The translations under genes were made by a program, and so were the position numbers. Below are positions 43,190 to 54,499 of a DNA stretch of 64,000 nucleotides, piece by piece (within the stretch, counting starts at the first letter, position 1; each line of letters opens with the position of its first letter). The notes under the pieces are model-generated. The model saw only the letters and a program-made list of their open reading frames with translations, did not search any database and was not told the DNA's origin. The DNA comes from Misgurnus anguillicaudatus. Lineage: Eukaryota; Chordata; Actinopteri; Cypriniformes; Cobitidae. The stretch covers positions 27,948,001 to 28,012,000 of the forward strand of contig NC_073361.2 of assembly GCF_027580225.2 (NCBI RefSeq), in the 5' to 3' direction.

Positions 43190-45270
43190 CTTGTTACTAT
43201 GTGCTGTAATACATACAGGTGTTCACAAGGCTACGTGTAAATTCTGTTAAGACTCCCTATCATTTTGGACTATGTCCTTTTTACTGTGAAGCAATTAATT
43301 GGATCTGGTTACAGTAGATTAATCCATTGAAATTTATTTGGGTTGATGAAAATCTATGCATGTAAACACAACAATATTACAGTCAAATGGAGACATATGT
43401 GCAATAAACCATAATGCATGCCGGAGGGGGACAGAACCACATGGCAAATGAACCCGACAGTCCATGCTTCCCTCACGCCCGTGACCGCCGTGTCTCTTGC
43501 CCATCACTTCATCCCCCGCACTCCGTCGGCCAAAGAGCCAATGAGCAACATCTGTTAGACTGTCAATCTCCCATACCACCCCCACAAACACACCAAAATC
43601 ATATCACAGACAGCAACCGTCCTCCCAACACTGGAAAGGTTGCTGTGCTCACATGGTTAGCCAAGCTGCTGACATTTGTTAGTCTGTTTATGTGGAAATA
43701 GATAGTGTTATTACAACGAGGTGCGCTTCAGTCGGCCCATCTGCACCGGCAGCTGCTAAGCCTTGTGGAAAAACAAAAAGAGAAAAGTGCAGGGGGAGAA
43801 AGAAATAAATGTCACTACATAAAAAGCCGTTGGCATTGAAGGGCTTGCACTTATGCCTGGGAGAGTATTTAGGAAACAAAGCCAGGCGATCATTAAGAAT
43901 AAAAAGTGTGGCTTTGTTCCAAAAGCTAATGAGCTGCCTACAAGTCAGCTGCCTTCTAAGTCAACATTTCAGCGTTGAATTAATTCGGATAATAATAATT
44001 ATATATCCCCCACTTTGTCCAGCATCTTATTGCTCAATGATCTACAGTAGGTGTTTTTCACAATTAATTGTGGGATGCATTGCCTCTTTCATGACAGATG
44101 CTCAATGCTACAAAAAATTAGGTATCTTAGAAGGTAACATAATTAAACACCCTACACGTAGTGCTTACAATACTTTGTCTGCACGAATATATCCTCGATT
44201 TTAATGGCTTGCTCGCACTTACTGTGCGTTTCTGCATTTGTAGCACCTGAACCTGTTAACTGGCCTGCTGAGGAAGCATCTCCACATTCACCAATGACTG
44301 ACTGATGAAACGGAAGCAGTCAAAGAGCATTTCGGTCAACAAATACAGCAGGGAAACACCATTCATTCATTTCCCTCCTGGAAGTGTTTCTTGTGCGGCA
44401 TGCCGGCTTATCAACTCTCGGCCCGATCCTTATCTGAATCGCTTTCTGCGGACAAACGGATGGAAGAGAGACGGGACCACACAGACATTTAAACTCTATA
44501 ATGCTAGCACAACAATGCCACTGTCAGACCCTGGACCTCATTCATAATGCCTTATAGCGGTATCGTAGTCGATTATAGCGATTGTAATGTAATTGTGTAC
44601 AGTACTTCGCTGTTAATAATTTGTAAAGAATGCACGGCACGTACAAACTCTAAATAAACCTCGCTCCCACTGTGACTCGTATGTGTGTATAAACGTGAAT
44701 ATTATAAACCTCAAACCAACCGAATTTCCTTACATTTGTGCTCTTCAAAACATAAGGCACATACTAAAGAACAGAAAATAAGCTCTCAGCTGGAGAAAGA
44801 GAGAGGGAGCGATCTGAAGATCAAAACCCAACACAGGATGTTTATTTCTGAGAAGGGTCTGCGGCTCGGCGCAGACATCAGTAAACGCGTGTCGAGATGC
44901 ACGCCAGTCACGAGCTGTTTGCACTATTCAAAAGCATTCAAAGGGACCAAAGTAGTGCAGTGCACTCTGGGAGGCAGATTTCCCTCAATTTTTAATTCCA
45001 TCCATCTCGGAGCACTTCAGATCTGTTATTTGTGGTGGCTTTGCAACCCCATTAAGTTGCATTCAGAATGCATGTACACGGTGTTATGGGTTTTGCTTTC
45101 GGGTTATGAACTTTAGCAGCAAACATGGCTTGCTGAAATGCTCATATATGCTCACAATTACAGCCCATATCAGCCGTAGGTTGCAAGCCGCACAGAACAA
45201 GTGCGAGGTTGGGTGAAGCTCAGCAGATGCAATCTGTGAATGCTATGCAATTGTAAAGGGAGGGTAGGTG
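43190..45270. other. Long repeat-free stretch with four plus-strand frames
   Basis: No recognised repeat over about 2 kb. Frames of 95, 131, 80 and 143 codons lie on the plus strand at 43414-43701, 43809-44204, 44305-44547 and 44685-45116, in two alternating phases. None shows a domain or composition I recognise. Confidence 0.35.
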
Positions 45271-45380
45271 ATTTTTTCCAGAATTTTTTTTGTTATGCTG
45301 GTTGAAAATTTCACATCCTGTGCTCTTTGCATCCTGATAACAATAACTTAGTAAAACTTTCTAAATATATTTATATAAAT

Positions 45381-45902
45381 ATACATCTTCTGTGGAAGGT
45401 ACAGATCCATTAAATGTTCGTCCAATCATTACATTCGGTCCGAATACAATGATAGGCTATCCTGTTTGCCTTTTAAACTACTGTATGTATTTGCATAATT
45501 AAGCGCCCTGCTTGCACACACAATCTTCCATCATGGGTTGTCTTGTCAAAACTTCAGATTTTTGATGTTTCACAGTTTTTTTCACAGGTTAAATTTGTTT
45601 ATACTACAGGTTCGTTGAATGCTTCAATCTGATTGGCTGATGAATGTTCTGAGGTGTGGAATTATTTTCTGGGAAACGCATGGCGAACGTAGTTCCAGGT
45701 AGCGCTCATGACAACATTACAGTTCCATATCACTTCGCATAGTTAACTGTAATACCGGACTAACAAAAACAACATGACAGACGATTTTCCGAGGCAATAA
45801 CAGCGCTCTTTAGAGACGCACAGAGGTAGCCTCGTTCACACAATCTCGCTCGCCCTCTCTCTCTCTCTATCTCTCTATCTGTGAGAGATAGAGAGAGAGA
45901 AT
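45381..45902 (+). repeat. Tandem duplication of 522 bp, copy 1
   Basis: It starts ATACATCTTCTGTGGAAGG and ends in the CT/GA run at 45853-45900. Every landmark recurs 522 bp later (CAATCATTACATTCGGTCC, CTGATTGGCTGATGAATG, GAACGTAGTTCCAGGTAG). Confidence 0.9.
45853..45900. repeat. CT/GA microsatellite, palindromic
   Basis: A (CT)n run is followed by CTATCTGTGAGAGATAGAGAGAGAG, giving a hairpin. It marks the junction of the 522-bp duplication. Confidence 0.85.
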
Positions 45903-46269
45903 ATACATCTTCTGTGGAAGGTACAGATCCATTAAATGTTCGTCCAATCATTACATTCGGTCCGAATACAATGATAGGCTATCCTGTTTGCCTTTCAAAC
46001 TACTGTATGTATTTGCATAATTAAACGCCCTGCTTCCACACACAATCTTCCATCATGGGTTGTCTTGTCAAAACTTCAGATTTTTTGGTGTTTCACTGTT
46101 TTTTTCACAGGTTAAATCTGTTTATACTACAGGTTCGTTGAATGCTTCAATCTGATTGGCTGATGAATGTTCTGAGGTGTGCAATAATTTTCTGGGAAAC
46201 GCATGGCGAACGTAGTTCCAGGTAGCTCTCATGACAACATTACAGTTCCATATCACTTCGCATAGTTAA

Positions 46270-47644
46270 AGTGCCCATATTATGAAAAACTCACTTTTTC
46301 TGGGTTTTGGGGTGTTATTTTGTATCTCTGATGCTCCCACACGCATACAAACTTGGAAAAAAATCCATCCATGCTGTTTTGAGTGAGATACACGTTTCTG
46401 AATGTCCTCTGCCTTGAGTCTCAGATTGCGCGAGTTCAAACTCAGCTCCGTTGTGACGTCACAAAACGTTTCGTCACATTCAGTTTGAATTGTCAAATGG
46501 TCATTGGATGTATTTTTTATTTGTATTGTATTTTATTGGACTTTCATGGATCATTCACACATCTGAAACAGACTGGATTCGATTCGCGATCTTTGTATCA
46601 AACACAAAAGTTAAGAAGTCACGTTATATTTTGCATGTTGTCATCTTCTGTCACAAAATACTACATTTATGATGCTAGAGCTAAACGTTTTTTGCCAAAC
46701 TAACCGAGACCGGACCTTACGCCCCGGCTTTTCTGACGAGGCTAAGTTAACCCCTGAGCCTCTTATAACTGTACGGTCCGGAGCTCCCGCTAGCTTCTAG
46801 CAATTAGCACGCGGTCCACAAGCAGTATACATCCCCCACCGGGTCTTAATTTCTGTAATTTGCGAAAATAATGCGTTTGAAAATGTTTATACCGGGAATA
46901 TGTTAGTATTGTCCAGGGAAAACGAGTGTATTGTTGAGGCTGCTCATCACAATTTACACTGGAATCTTTGTGTCATGATGAGTTTGACACACCGAGACCG
47001 GACCTTAACGCCTGGCTTTTCTGACGTGGCTAACCCCCGAGCCTCTAATAACTTTCCGTTCCGGAGCTCCCGCTAGCTTCTAGCAATTAGCACGCGGTCC
47101 ACAGGCAGTATACATCCCCCGCCGGGTCTTAATTTCTGTAATTTGCGAAAATAATGCGTTTGAAAATGTTTTATAACGGGAATATGTTAGCATTGTCCAG
47201 GGAAAACGAGTTTATTGTTGTGACTACTAACGTTACATCGCAATTGACTCTGGAATCCTTGTGTGTCATGAGTTTCTTCTCCTGTAGTGTACTTATTAGT
47301 GAAACTTTTCTGCATGATTTGTCTGTTGGCAACATAAACCGTTAATAATAATAATATATAAAATAATAACACAGTATGGTCTGTACTGCTCACGATACTA
47401 CTGAGCACGCGCAAGGACACATGACGTTAGTAGTGGGGCGTGATCAAAGAAGCAGCAGCTCATAAATATGTAATGACTAGCTCAAAACGGCACAATCTGA
47501 ACTGCCCTGAAACAGAGGCTACTAGATATGGGTAACAATCTTTTCCTACAAGCAAACAATTTCGAGCAAACAACTTTTGAAACATGCTTTATGGAACTCA
47601 TACACCTATATAACTTGTGGAAAAGCAGTCATACGATGGGCACT
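46270..47644. mobile_element. AGTGCCCAT TTAA element, 1375 bp
   Basis: TTAA at 46266-46269 and 47645-47648. The ends AGTGCCCATATTATGA and complement AGTGCCCATCGTATGA match at 14 of 16. The empty site is preserved in the first tandem copy. No transposase is recognised; the longest frame is 106 codons. It contains an internal tandem duplication. Confidence 0.92.
46703..47280 (+). repeat. Internal tandem duplication, 289-bp unit
   Basis: CCGAGACCGGACCTTA starts at 46703 and again at 46992. Shared blocks include GGAGCTCCCGCTAGCTTC, GCACGCGGTCCACA, TACATCCCCC and GCGTTTGAAAATG. The copies differ by small insertions near 46922-46990 and 47210-47260. Confidence 0.88.
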
Positions 47645-47756
47645 TTAACTGTAATACCGGACTAACAAAAACAACATGACAGGCGATTTTCCGAGGCAAT
47701 AACAGCGCTCTTTAGAGATGCACAGAGGTAGCCTCGTTCACACAATCTCGCTCGCC

Positions 47757-47812
47757 CTCTTTCTCTCTCTCTCTCTCTCTCTCTATCTGTGTCTCTGTTA
47801 CTCTCGCTCTCT
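47757..47812 (+). repeat. (CT)n microsatellite
   Basis: CTCGCCCTCTTTCTCTCTCT continues through a run of about 12 CT units and then a CTGT/CTCT mixture. It is the counterpart of the run at 45853 in copy 2. Confidence 0.85.
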
Positions 47813-48329
47813 TTCTAATAACTTCATTAATAACTGCATTAGAATGCTATCAATGGCTCAAGCCTCCATTGCCAGCTTTAAAATTACGTTTTGGAACAAG
47901 CAAAAGAGCCATTGGATGAGACGCGGAAGAAATAGTCCTACTCACAATAGCAATTTAAGTACAAAAACCGGACGAATCCCTTTAAATATATCATCTGATC
48001 GATGTTTTGAGGTGTGGTAACCATAGCAGAAGAATTGACTCCGAAAAATTATGCACACTCGAGGTGTAACGGCACATAATAATTATTTTTCTAAAAATTC
48101 AACGCCCCGTCGTCAATTACTTCTTACATATCAGCTGTCAAGGTAAGATGATTTTATTTATAAAAGCAAAGTTTTGGTATTCGGGTTAGGATCATTGGGC
48201 TAGTTTTGTTAGGTGGATCTGACTACCCAGCATGTTTCATTACACCTCACAATCCAAGCAAGACAAGAAGTCAAACAGCGATTGTATGCATTCCTCTTAA
48301 ATGACATGGCACAGGAAAAGTTGTAAACA

Positions 48330-48545
48330 ACAAAGTCAGGGTGCTATCAAAATAAACGTCTGGATCAAGAAATTTCTAAAAGCAGCAATGGAGGGGGCGT
48401 GGCTTTGGAGAGCTCTCTGAAGGGTGGGTGGGTTCTTAGCTTTTAAAGCTAGCATGCAATGGCTTATGCTGTGTCGGAAATAGCTTCCTATATCCTTAAA
48501 TTGTGCACTATTTGAGGGGACAGCCATTTGATGTGAGGCGCGTGC
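48330..48545. repeat. Possible MITE fragment
   Basis: GGAGGGGGCGTGGCTTTGG and CTGTGTCGGAAATAGCTTCC with GTGCACTATTTGAGGGGA are blocks typical of fish DNA elements. No paired termini were found. Confidence 0.3.
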
Positions 48546-49700
48546 CAAATGAACTCCAGATTCGTGAATTTGTCTGTTATTGTGGAGACATTCCCACACC
48601 CTTAAAAATGACGCGGCACAAAGCCACTAAAAGTGAATGGTTGCTTAACGTGTCAATCATATGGACTCTTGGACAGTCCTTGCAAAGCGGCAATGGTTCC
48701 CAGATTGAGGCACTTGCTGTCGTTGCAAGTGAACTGTAGCGAAATCTCCATGTTCTGCTTTGATTTATGAGTGTCCGTGAAATAATCTTGCATTGCACTG
48801 CCTCCGTGTTTGTCACTTAACCTCGGTTTTCTCCATGAGGACCATCTCAGCAATGAGTATCCTGTAAAAGCATGGCGCTCTCATATTTGTGATGTCATGG
48901 ATGAACTCGCACAAACACAGAGGCGGTAACAGGGTAATGTGGAAACCACAGAGGTGCGACGGGAAATGGACAAGAGAACTTTCGGGGGAAAATGGAACGT
49001 AATGATGAACTCAACCTGAAAGAAACCACGAGCTGTCAATCAGAAGTCCCGGGGCATTGTGTGGGATTCTGACAGCGGCAAAGCCTGTGCTTAGCGACCT
49101 GCAAACAGCTGAAATGAGATCTCGGCCAATCTGATTGAATTATTCTGCTCTCAAATAGAAGGGCCAGTGCTTTGGGCCCCAATATACCTCGGAGATAAGA
49201 GCGAAAGAAAGAAAGAAAAACAGAAAGAAAGAAAGACAGAAAGAAAGAATGAAAACTTTAGATGTTAGAAAGAAGATTCAGGAGAGCAGATCTAAAAGTG
49301 TCCTCTCAATGTAATCATTACACCTGGTACACGCTGTACAAAACTCAATACTCTTGCAATAAGAGGTTTCCTGTCTTTACGAAGAATGAAGTTGAAAATG
49401 ATGGCTGAAGCTTTTGCCAGCAGCCGGCGAGAACAATTTTCTTCAGCAAATCAATTCGCACGTTAGTTTGCTTAAGGCATTCAATATAATCTTACACACT
49501 CAATTTAATCTTCATCACATCAACAAGTGATACACAGGATGCAGAAATGAAAAACAAGTAAATTAATTCTGAGGGATGAACACGCTCACACAGCCACGGA
49601 TACAGAAACATTCACAACATTGAAAGTGATAGCAGTATTAAAAAAATATAAATGGTGTGTCCAAAATGGAAAAAATAACTTAATTGGCAACAATTGCATA
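48546..49700. other. Mostly repeat-free stretch
   Basis: No gene or transposon recognised. A (GAAA)n run is listed separately at 49201-49250. Confidence 0.35.
49201..49250 (+). repeat. (GAAA)n microsatellite, imperfect
   Basis: AGCGAAAGAAAGAAAGAAAA, then GAAAGAAAGAAAGACAG and GAAAGAAAG: a tetranucleotide run with a few interruptions. Confidence 0.85.
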
Positions 49701-49705
49701 TATGT

Positions 49706-50217
49706 GGACCACAAAACCATAAGGGCCAATATTCGTATTGAGATTTATACATCATCTGAAAGCTGAACCTTTGTTAGGATAGGACAATATTTGCCCTAGA
49801 TACAACTATTTAAAAATCTGAGAAAATAGAAAAAAAGTCTGAATTTTGACCTATACAATGTATTGTTGGCTATTGCCCACAATATACCCATGCGACTTAA
49901 AGCTATAGATCACCCAAAAATTAAAATGTTCTTACTATTATGTTGTTACAAACCTGTATAAATTTCTTTGTTCTGATGAACACAAATGAAGATTTTTAAG
50001 AAATGTTTGTAACCAAACCGTTCATAAGCCCCATTCACTTCCATAGTATTCTTTTTTCCTACTATGAAAGTGAATGGTGCTCGGGATCGGTTTGGTTGCG
50101 AACATTCTTCAAATATCTTCCATTGTGTTTATCAGAACAAAGATATTTATATAGGTTTGTAACAAATTGTGAGAAAATGATGACAGAATTTTTATTTCTG
50201 AACTATCCGTTTAAGAC
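49706..50217. mobile_element. GACCCTGGACCACAAAACC MITE, copy 2, interrupted
   Basis: TGGACCACAAAACCATAAGG, TTGTTAGGATAGGACAATA, CAATGTATTGTTGGCTATTG and ACCCATGCGACTTAA follow the order of 24919-25297. After the insertion at 49901-50210 only TTAAGAC of the right part survives before another repeat begins. Confidence 0.75.
49901..50210. mobile_element. AGGGATAGTT-like TTAA MITE, diverged
   Basis: TTAA at 49897-49900 and 50211-50214. The ends AGCTATAGATCACCCAAAAA and TTTCTGAACTATCCGT are diverged forms of AGGGATAGTTCACCC and its mirror. The interior GCCCCATTCACTTCCATAG matches 12151-12381. Confidence 0.8.
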
Positions 50218-50222
50218 ATATT

Positions 50223-50460
50223 GGGCCAGATTTACTAAATGGGGCAAATTAGTGCGAGAGCGCAATTCCAAAAAGCGCCGATGGGAGTGGTAATATCTCC
50301 AAGGTTTTTTACTATTAAATAACAGGAGCAACAGGTGATTCCATAATGGGCAACGCAATCTACTAAGAGCAGCGCAAATTAGTTTAGGGTCGCAAATATG
50401 CAGAGCTGATGAGGTGCGGGTGATCTACTAACGCCTGATGCGCTTGAGTTCAGCACCACT
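50223..50460 (+). repeat. GGGCCAGATTTACTAA repeat
   Basis: GGGCCAGATTTACTAAATGG, GCGAGAGCGCAATTCC, TGGGAGTGGTAATATCTCC and GTGATCTACTAACGCC are blocks of a family I know from zebrafish. The fragment at 4740-5022 is its complement end. The right limit is uncertain. Confidence 0.55.
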
Positions 50461-50535
50461 GACATAACAACTAACATGCCATAAGACACAGAAAAGTGAA
50501 TGTTTCAATAGTTCACCTGCGCATTCAGATCTTAA

Positions 50536-51314
50536 AGGAAAAGTTCTGTATTTTACACTTAAAGCCCTGTTTTCAGATTGTTTATGATGAAATAGAACGG
50601 TTTTGACTGAAATTTCGACATATGCTGCTGGCCCGAGATTTTCGGGTGTTTGTTGTATCACCTCCCATCCCTACAATGGCTGCATATGTGCACTGGAACA
50701 ATCCTTCCTAAAATGCAGAAAACTTTCGTTTACAAAGACGTGAAACTCACCGAGTGGTCAGGGGTGTTCACTGATATACTCACACAAAAATCGCTTTCCA
50801 ACAGGTGTTTTAGCATTCGTTGTAAACTTGTGGACCTATTTTTCAAAACACCTCACACCTGTACATTCTTCCGTTGAGAGCTTGAATAATAGACAGTCCA
50901 GCCCAGTTGGTGCCGATAATCCGCCTTTGCCAATTGCAAGAATACAAACAACGTTCCCGGCGCGGAGTAATACCGTACCTCACAGCACATCTAATACAAG
51001 TCAATGGAGTTGGATAAAAACTACGATAAAACCTGTTGGAAAACATCTTTTGCAGCGATTTTTGTGTAAGCATATCAGTGAACACCCCTGACCACTTAGT
51101 GAGTTTCACGTCTTTGTAAACGAAAGTTTAATGCCTTTTAGGAAGGATTGTTCCAGTGCACCTATGCAGCCATTGTAGGGATGGGAGGTGATACAACAAA
51201 CACCCGAAAATTCTCGGGCCAGCATCATATGTCGAAATTTCAGTCAAAACCGTTCTATTTCATCATAAACGATCTGAAAACAGCGCTTTAAGTGTAAAAT
51301 ACCGAACTTGTCCT
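50536..51314. mobile_element. Long foldback element with TTAA duplication, 779 bp
   Basis: TTAA at 50532-50535 and 51315-51318. The ends AGGAAAAGTTCTGTATTTTAC and complement AGGACAAGTTCGGTATTTTAC open arms of roughly 280 bp. Mirror blocks include GTTTACAAAGACGTGAAACTC and GGTCAGGGGTGTTCACTGATAT with their complements at 51074-51122. The centre (about 50830-51020) is not palindromic. Confidence 0.9.
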
Positions 51315-51319
51315 TTAAT

Positions 51320-52510
51320 GATTGATGGTAAACAAACTTGGCTTGTTGTCCCTGAAGGGAGCTCTGCAGGTGAGCTCTGAACCTTCAGAGAAAATGAACC
51401 TGAGGCCGGGGCTTGAGCCCTAAATTCAATCCCCCCTGCAACGAAACTGCACAGAGGAAGAAAGAGAGCAGTGAAGGAGGAGATGGGGAGGAGGAGGGAT
51501 GCCGGAAAAATTGCAGCTTGACCCGGAGGCCTGAAGGCTGCCTTATATACACCCATAATAATGATTGACAGGCCTGAATGTTTAGGCTCCTCACGAACCT
51601 ATGTTTAGAACTACAAATTGTGTGGCTTCTCCTAGTGACTCCTCTTTTATATAAAAAAATGGCTTGGCAAACAATAGTTTTTAATAATATGTTCCTCTGG
51701 CATTCCAAATAAACTGTTAGATGTTAAAAAATCCTCTGCCTTGTACAGTACCACATGCTCTCTGATGCCACTTCTATCAGCTACAATTTCAGCCATTTCA
51801 AGCGCAAAATGATTTGAGACATGCTTTTATCGGTGTTAAATAATGGCGCAAAAAACTGAAATATCACACGTGCAAACATTAATAAATCGCATTGCGTGCA
51901 CCGTCTAAATACTTAAATTTTGGAAACTCCTAGAAATGCATATGGAATAAGGTCAGTCGTAAAAAATAACTAGACCACAACTTTTAACCACTAATTATCC
52001 TAATAAATATTTGTGTCTTTGGCAGTTGACTGTACTAGAGACTGTGTATGAGTACTGTATAAGCAACGACTTTGCTTCATGTTCAAATCACTGGAGACTT
52101 GTTTCTCAAAGAAAAGCTTGTATGTAATGGCACGAACACCCTGCATTATTTATGCGTATTCCTGCAGAAGGATTTATGCATATAAGCCTCGCATCACGTT
52201 CGCACTAATCAGAGATTGAAATAGGTTTTCTGACAGATTGTTTGAATGTGGATTGACTTTCCTAACTAAGCCTCTGATGCTCTTCATTTGTGTATCGCTG
52301 CCTAATTGCAGTGACTAATTTCCATAAATACTTCAGAGCATTGACAGTAATTAGCTTTATCTTGTTTCTAATGAGTGTGCTCGGTTTGATCCGGGATGAA
52401 AGATACTGCTCGTGTATCAGATATAGGCAGAACCGGTAACTTGGTCTGTGTTCAAGATCTACTGAAACTCACCATGAACAAGGATGCATACGAGGAAAAT
52501 GAGCTTCCAG
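51320..52510. other. Mostly repeat-free stretch
   Basis: No gene recognised. Purine-rich sequence at 51470-51500 (GAAGGAGGAGATGGGGAGGAGG) sustains a minus-strand frame of about 100 codons without a known domain. Confidence 0.35.
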
Positions 52511-52511
52511 A

Positions 52512-52514
<3 letters not shown>

Positions 52515-52597
<83 letters not shown>
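52515..52597 (+). repeat. (GA)n microsatellite, 83 bp uninterrupted
   Basis: A pure GA run of about 41 units. It produces an apparent Arg-Glu repeat in one frame, which is not a protein signal. Confidence 0.97.
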
Positions 52598-52599
<2 letters not shown>

Positions 52600-52927
52600 C
52601 TTTGACGTTAGATTTAATTAAACATCAATTGAACAAAAGAATAAACTATTAAAATACAATAATTCAAACAAATACCAATTAAACACCATTGTTCTACTTG
52701 GACTGACTGACTAAAGGGCATAATTTACATGTTGTGTTTAGCAGATTAGTGTACTGCATACTACAGTTCACTTAAGTACAGTGCATTATTACTATTCCAT
52801 CCTTAAAAACAGCTTTTTTAAAACAAAATCTATAATTTTTGTTAATAATTTGTATAAAATTAGCAATAAATTAACATTTTAATGAATACCAAGACTGTGG
52901 AAGACCTACAACAGCCTACAACATTTA

Positions 52928-53240
52928 GGGGCGGTTTCCCAGACACAGCTTGTCCTAGTCCCAGATTAAAATGCATGTTTGAACTGCCTTAACCTCCTAA
53001 GACCTGGATGTTTTTGTTGTTTGCACCTTAATACTTAATTCTGTGTAACTAGAACCTGTTGTACATAAACATGGACAAATACACTGCTTCATGTTCAAAG
53101 AAAAATATTTGGTTATTATATTTATTGGTTCTTCCTAAACCCAAAATAGTTGGTCGAAATCTGAAAAAAAAAGACAAGCCAAAGCTCGGGTCTTAGGAGG
53201 TTAATTTAAAAACACCTTGTACTGACCTCTCTTAAAGGGA
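52928..53240. mobile_element. GGGCGGTTTCCCAGAC element with a nested MITE
   Basis: GGGGCGGTTTCCCAGACACAG and AGTCCCAGATTAAAATGCATG are the left part of an element seen in complement at 56930-57072 (GGACTAGTCTTAAGCC, GTCTGGGAAACCGCCCC). It is interrupted at TTAA by 52993-53200. The right end is not resolved. Confidence 0.6.
52993..53200. mobile_element. CCTCCTAAGACC TTAA MITE, 208 bp
   Basis: TTAA at 52989-52992 and 53201-53204. The ends CCTCCTAAGACC and GGTCTTAGGAGG are near-perfect mirrors (one or two differences beyond 11 bp). AT-rich and non-coding. Confidence 0.88.
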
Positions 53241-53249
53241 GGGTTTAAT

Positions 53250-54490
53250 GGTATTTCAAGCATTCTGACTTATTAACACAGTTATAGACAGGCATGAAAA
53301 CGGGTCAGGGGTGAAAAAGGTGAGAAGGGCGCTCGAGGGGCGATGTGGCCTCTGATGGGGCCGCGAGGTGGGAGGACCCCCCCAGAATAAGTATTATAGC
53401 CTCATTAGGGAACATGCTGTAACTTAACTTATTTATTCTTCAGGCATGTGATTGGCCAAGGACAAAAAAGAAGGAAGGAACGCAACATCCCTCCATGTGC
53501 GCAGAAACAAAATGCACACCATAACATACGCAAAAAATACATTATGACCATTATTTCAATTATTTAATTCTTTCAAATTTAAAAAGTAAACAATTAACTA
53601 GTGACAGAAACCATGTTTAATTAAATGGGTTGATTAATGTGGAAAGCTGTAACAAGTAGCATTCCCTTACTATTTTAAATCTGCAATAATTTTATTTTGC
53701 CATAATCTGACCATCAGTCGTAAGGCCATACAATTTTAAGTTGGCCTTGCAATAGGGTGGACCTGAAGGCCTACATCTAATTTAAAATGAATTAATTTTA
53801 CAATATAGTACTGGTTAAATGAATTAAATTATGGTTTTTGAGTCATGGGTTGAATAATTTTCAGATAAGCAAAAAAGTGATGTGGGAAAATAAAATAAGA
53901 ACAAATCAAGACATTACAAGCATATAAAATAGAAAAGAACAAAGTTACAAATAAAGCAAGATCTAACATTATTGATTAGGTTGAAAAAAACAGTATCAAA
54001 TTAACATAAAACTGTTTTTATTCTATAAATTAAATATAATTGATCTTTTTAAATCTATAAAAGTGATTTTCCTTTTGTCTTTTGTAGTTTGATTAACATA
54101 ATGACTCAAACATATGCATTTCTTATGAGACGCACTGTCCATTTAACAACGGAGAAGCGATCACTGACAGATGATCAACTGCTCACTTATAATACACGAC
54201 TGTTTTTATGAGAATACTTGCAGAGACTGTGCTATTACAATATAGTTTGTGCGTATATCTCCTGTCAAGCCCAAACAAATATGGGTTTGCTTTGCGTGAT
54301 TTTTGAAACGCGCGTTGGGCGTGGGCTTTTGAGTTTGTGCGCGTATGCGCACTGAAAACAGTTCACTTTAGCATCTTTGTCGCTCAAATAGTCTAAAATC
54401 GCTTAAATGTTACTGTAAACTTTCTTATTAGCAGTATTAATAATAGTATGTTCTTATTACAGCATTTCATGCAATATTTTGCAGTTCCAC
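53250..54490. other. Stretch with no recognised gene
   Basis: There is a G-rich block at 53300-53395 and otherwise AT-rich DNA. I recognise no repeat family or exon. Confidence 0.3.
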
Positions 54491-54499
54491 CATATTTAC

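Larger units (their letters stand above)
45903..47810 (+). repeat. Tandem duplication of 522 bp, copy 2, interrupted
   Basis: It repeats copy 1 from ATACATCTTCTGTGG to the CT run at 47757-47795 but is split at TAGTTAA by the insertion at 46270-47644. Copy 1 keeps the empty site GCATAGTTAACTGTAATACC at about 45739. Confidence 0.9.
45605..48136 (+). mobile_element. CTGATTGGCTG-type element, expanded copy
   Basis: The left ACAGGTTCGTTGAATGC, CTGATTGGCTGA and the right GTGGTAACCATAGCAG, AATTGACTCCG, CCCGTCGTCAATTAC match the compact copy at 56555-56828. The expansion to about 2.5 kb comes from the 522-bp duplication and the insertion at 46270. Confidence 0.6.

Noticed and set aside
52396..52605. 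Frame encoding an Arg-Glu repeat
   Set aside because: It is the translation of the GA microsatellite.
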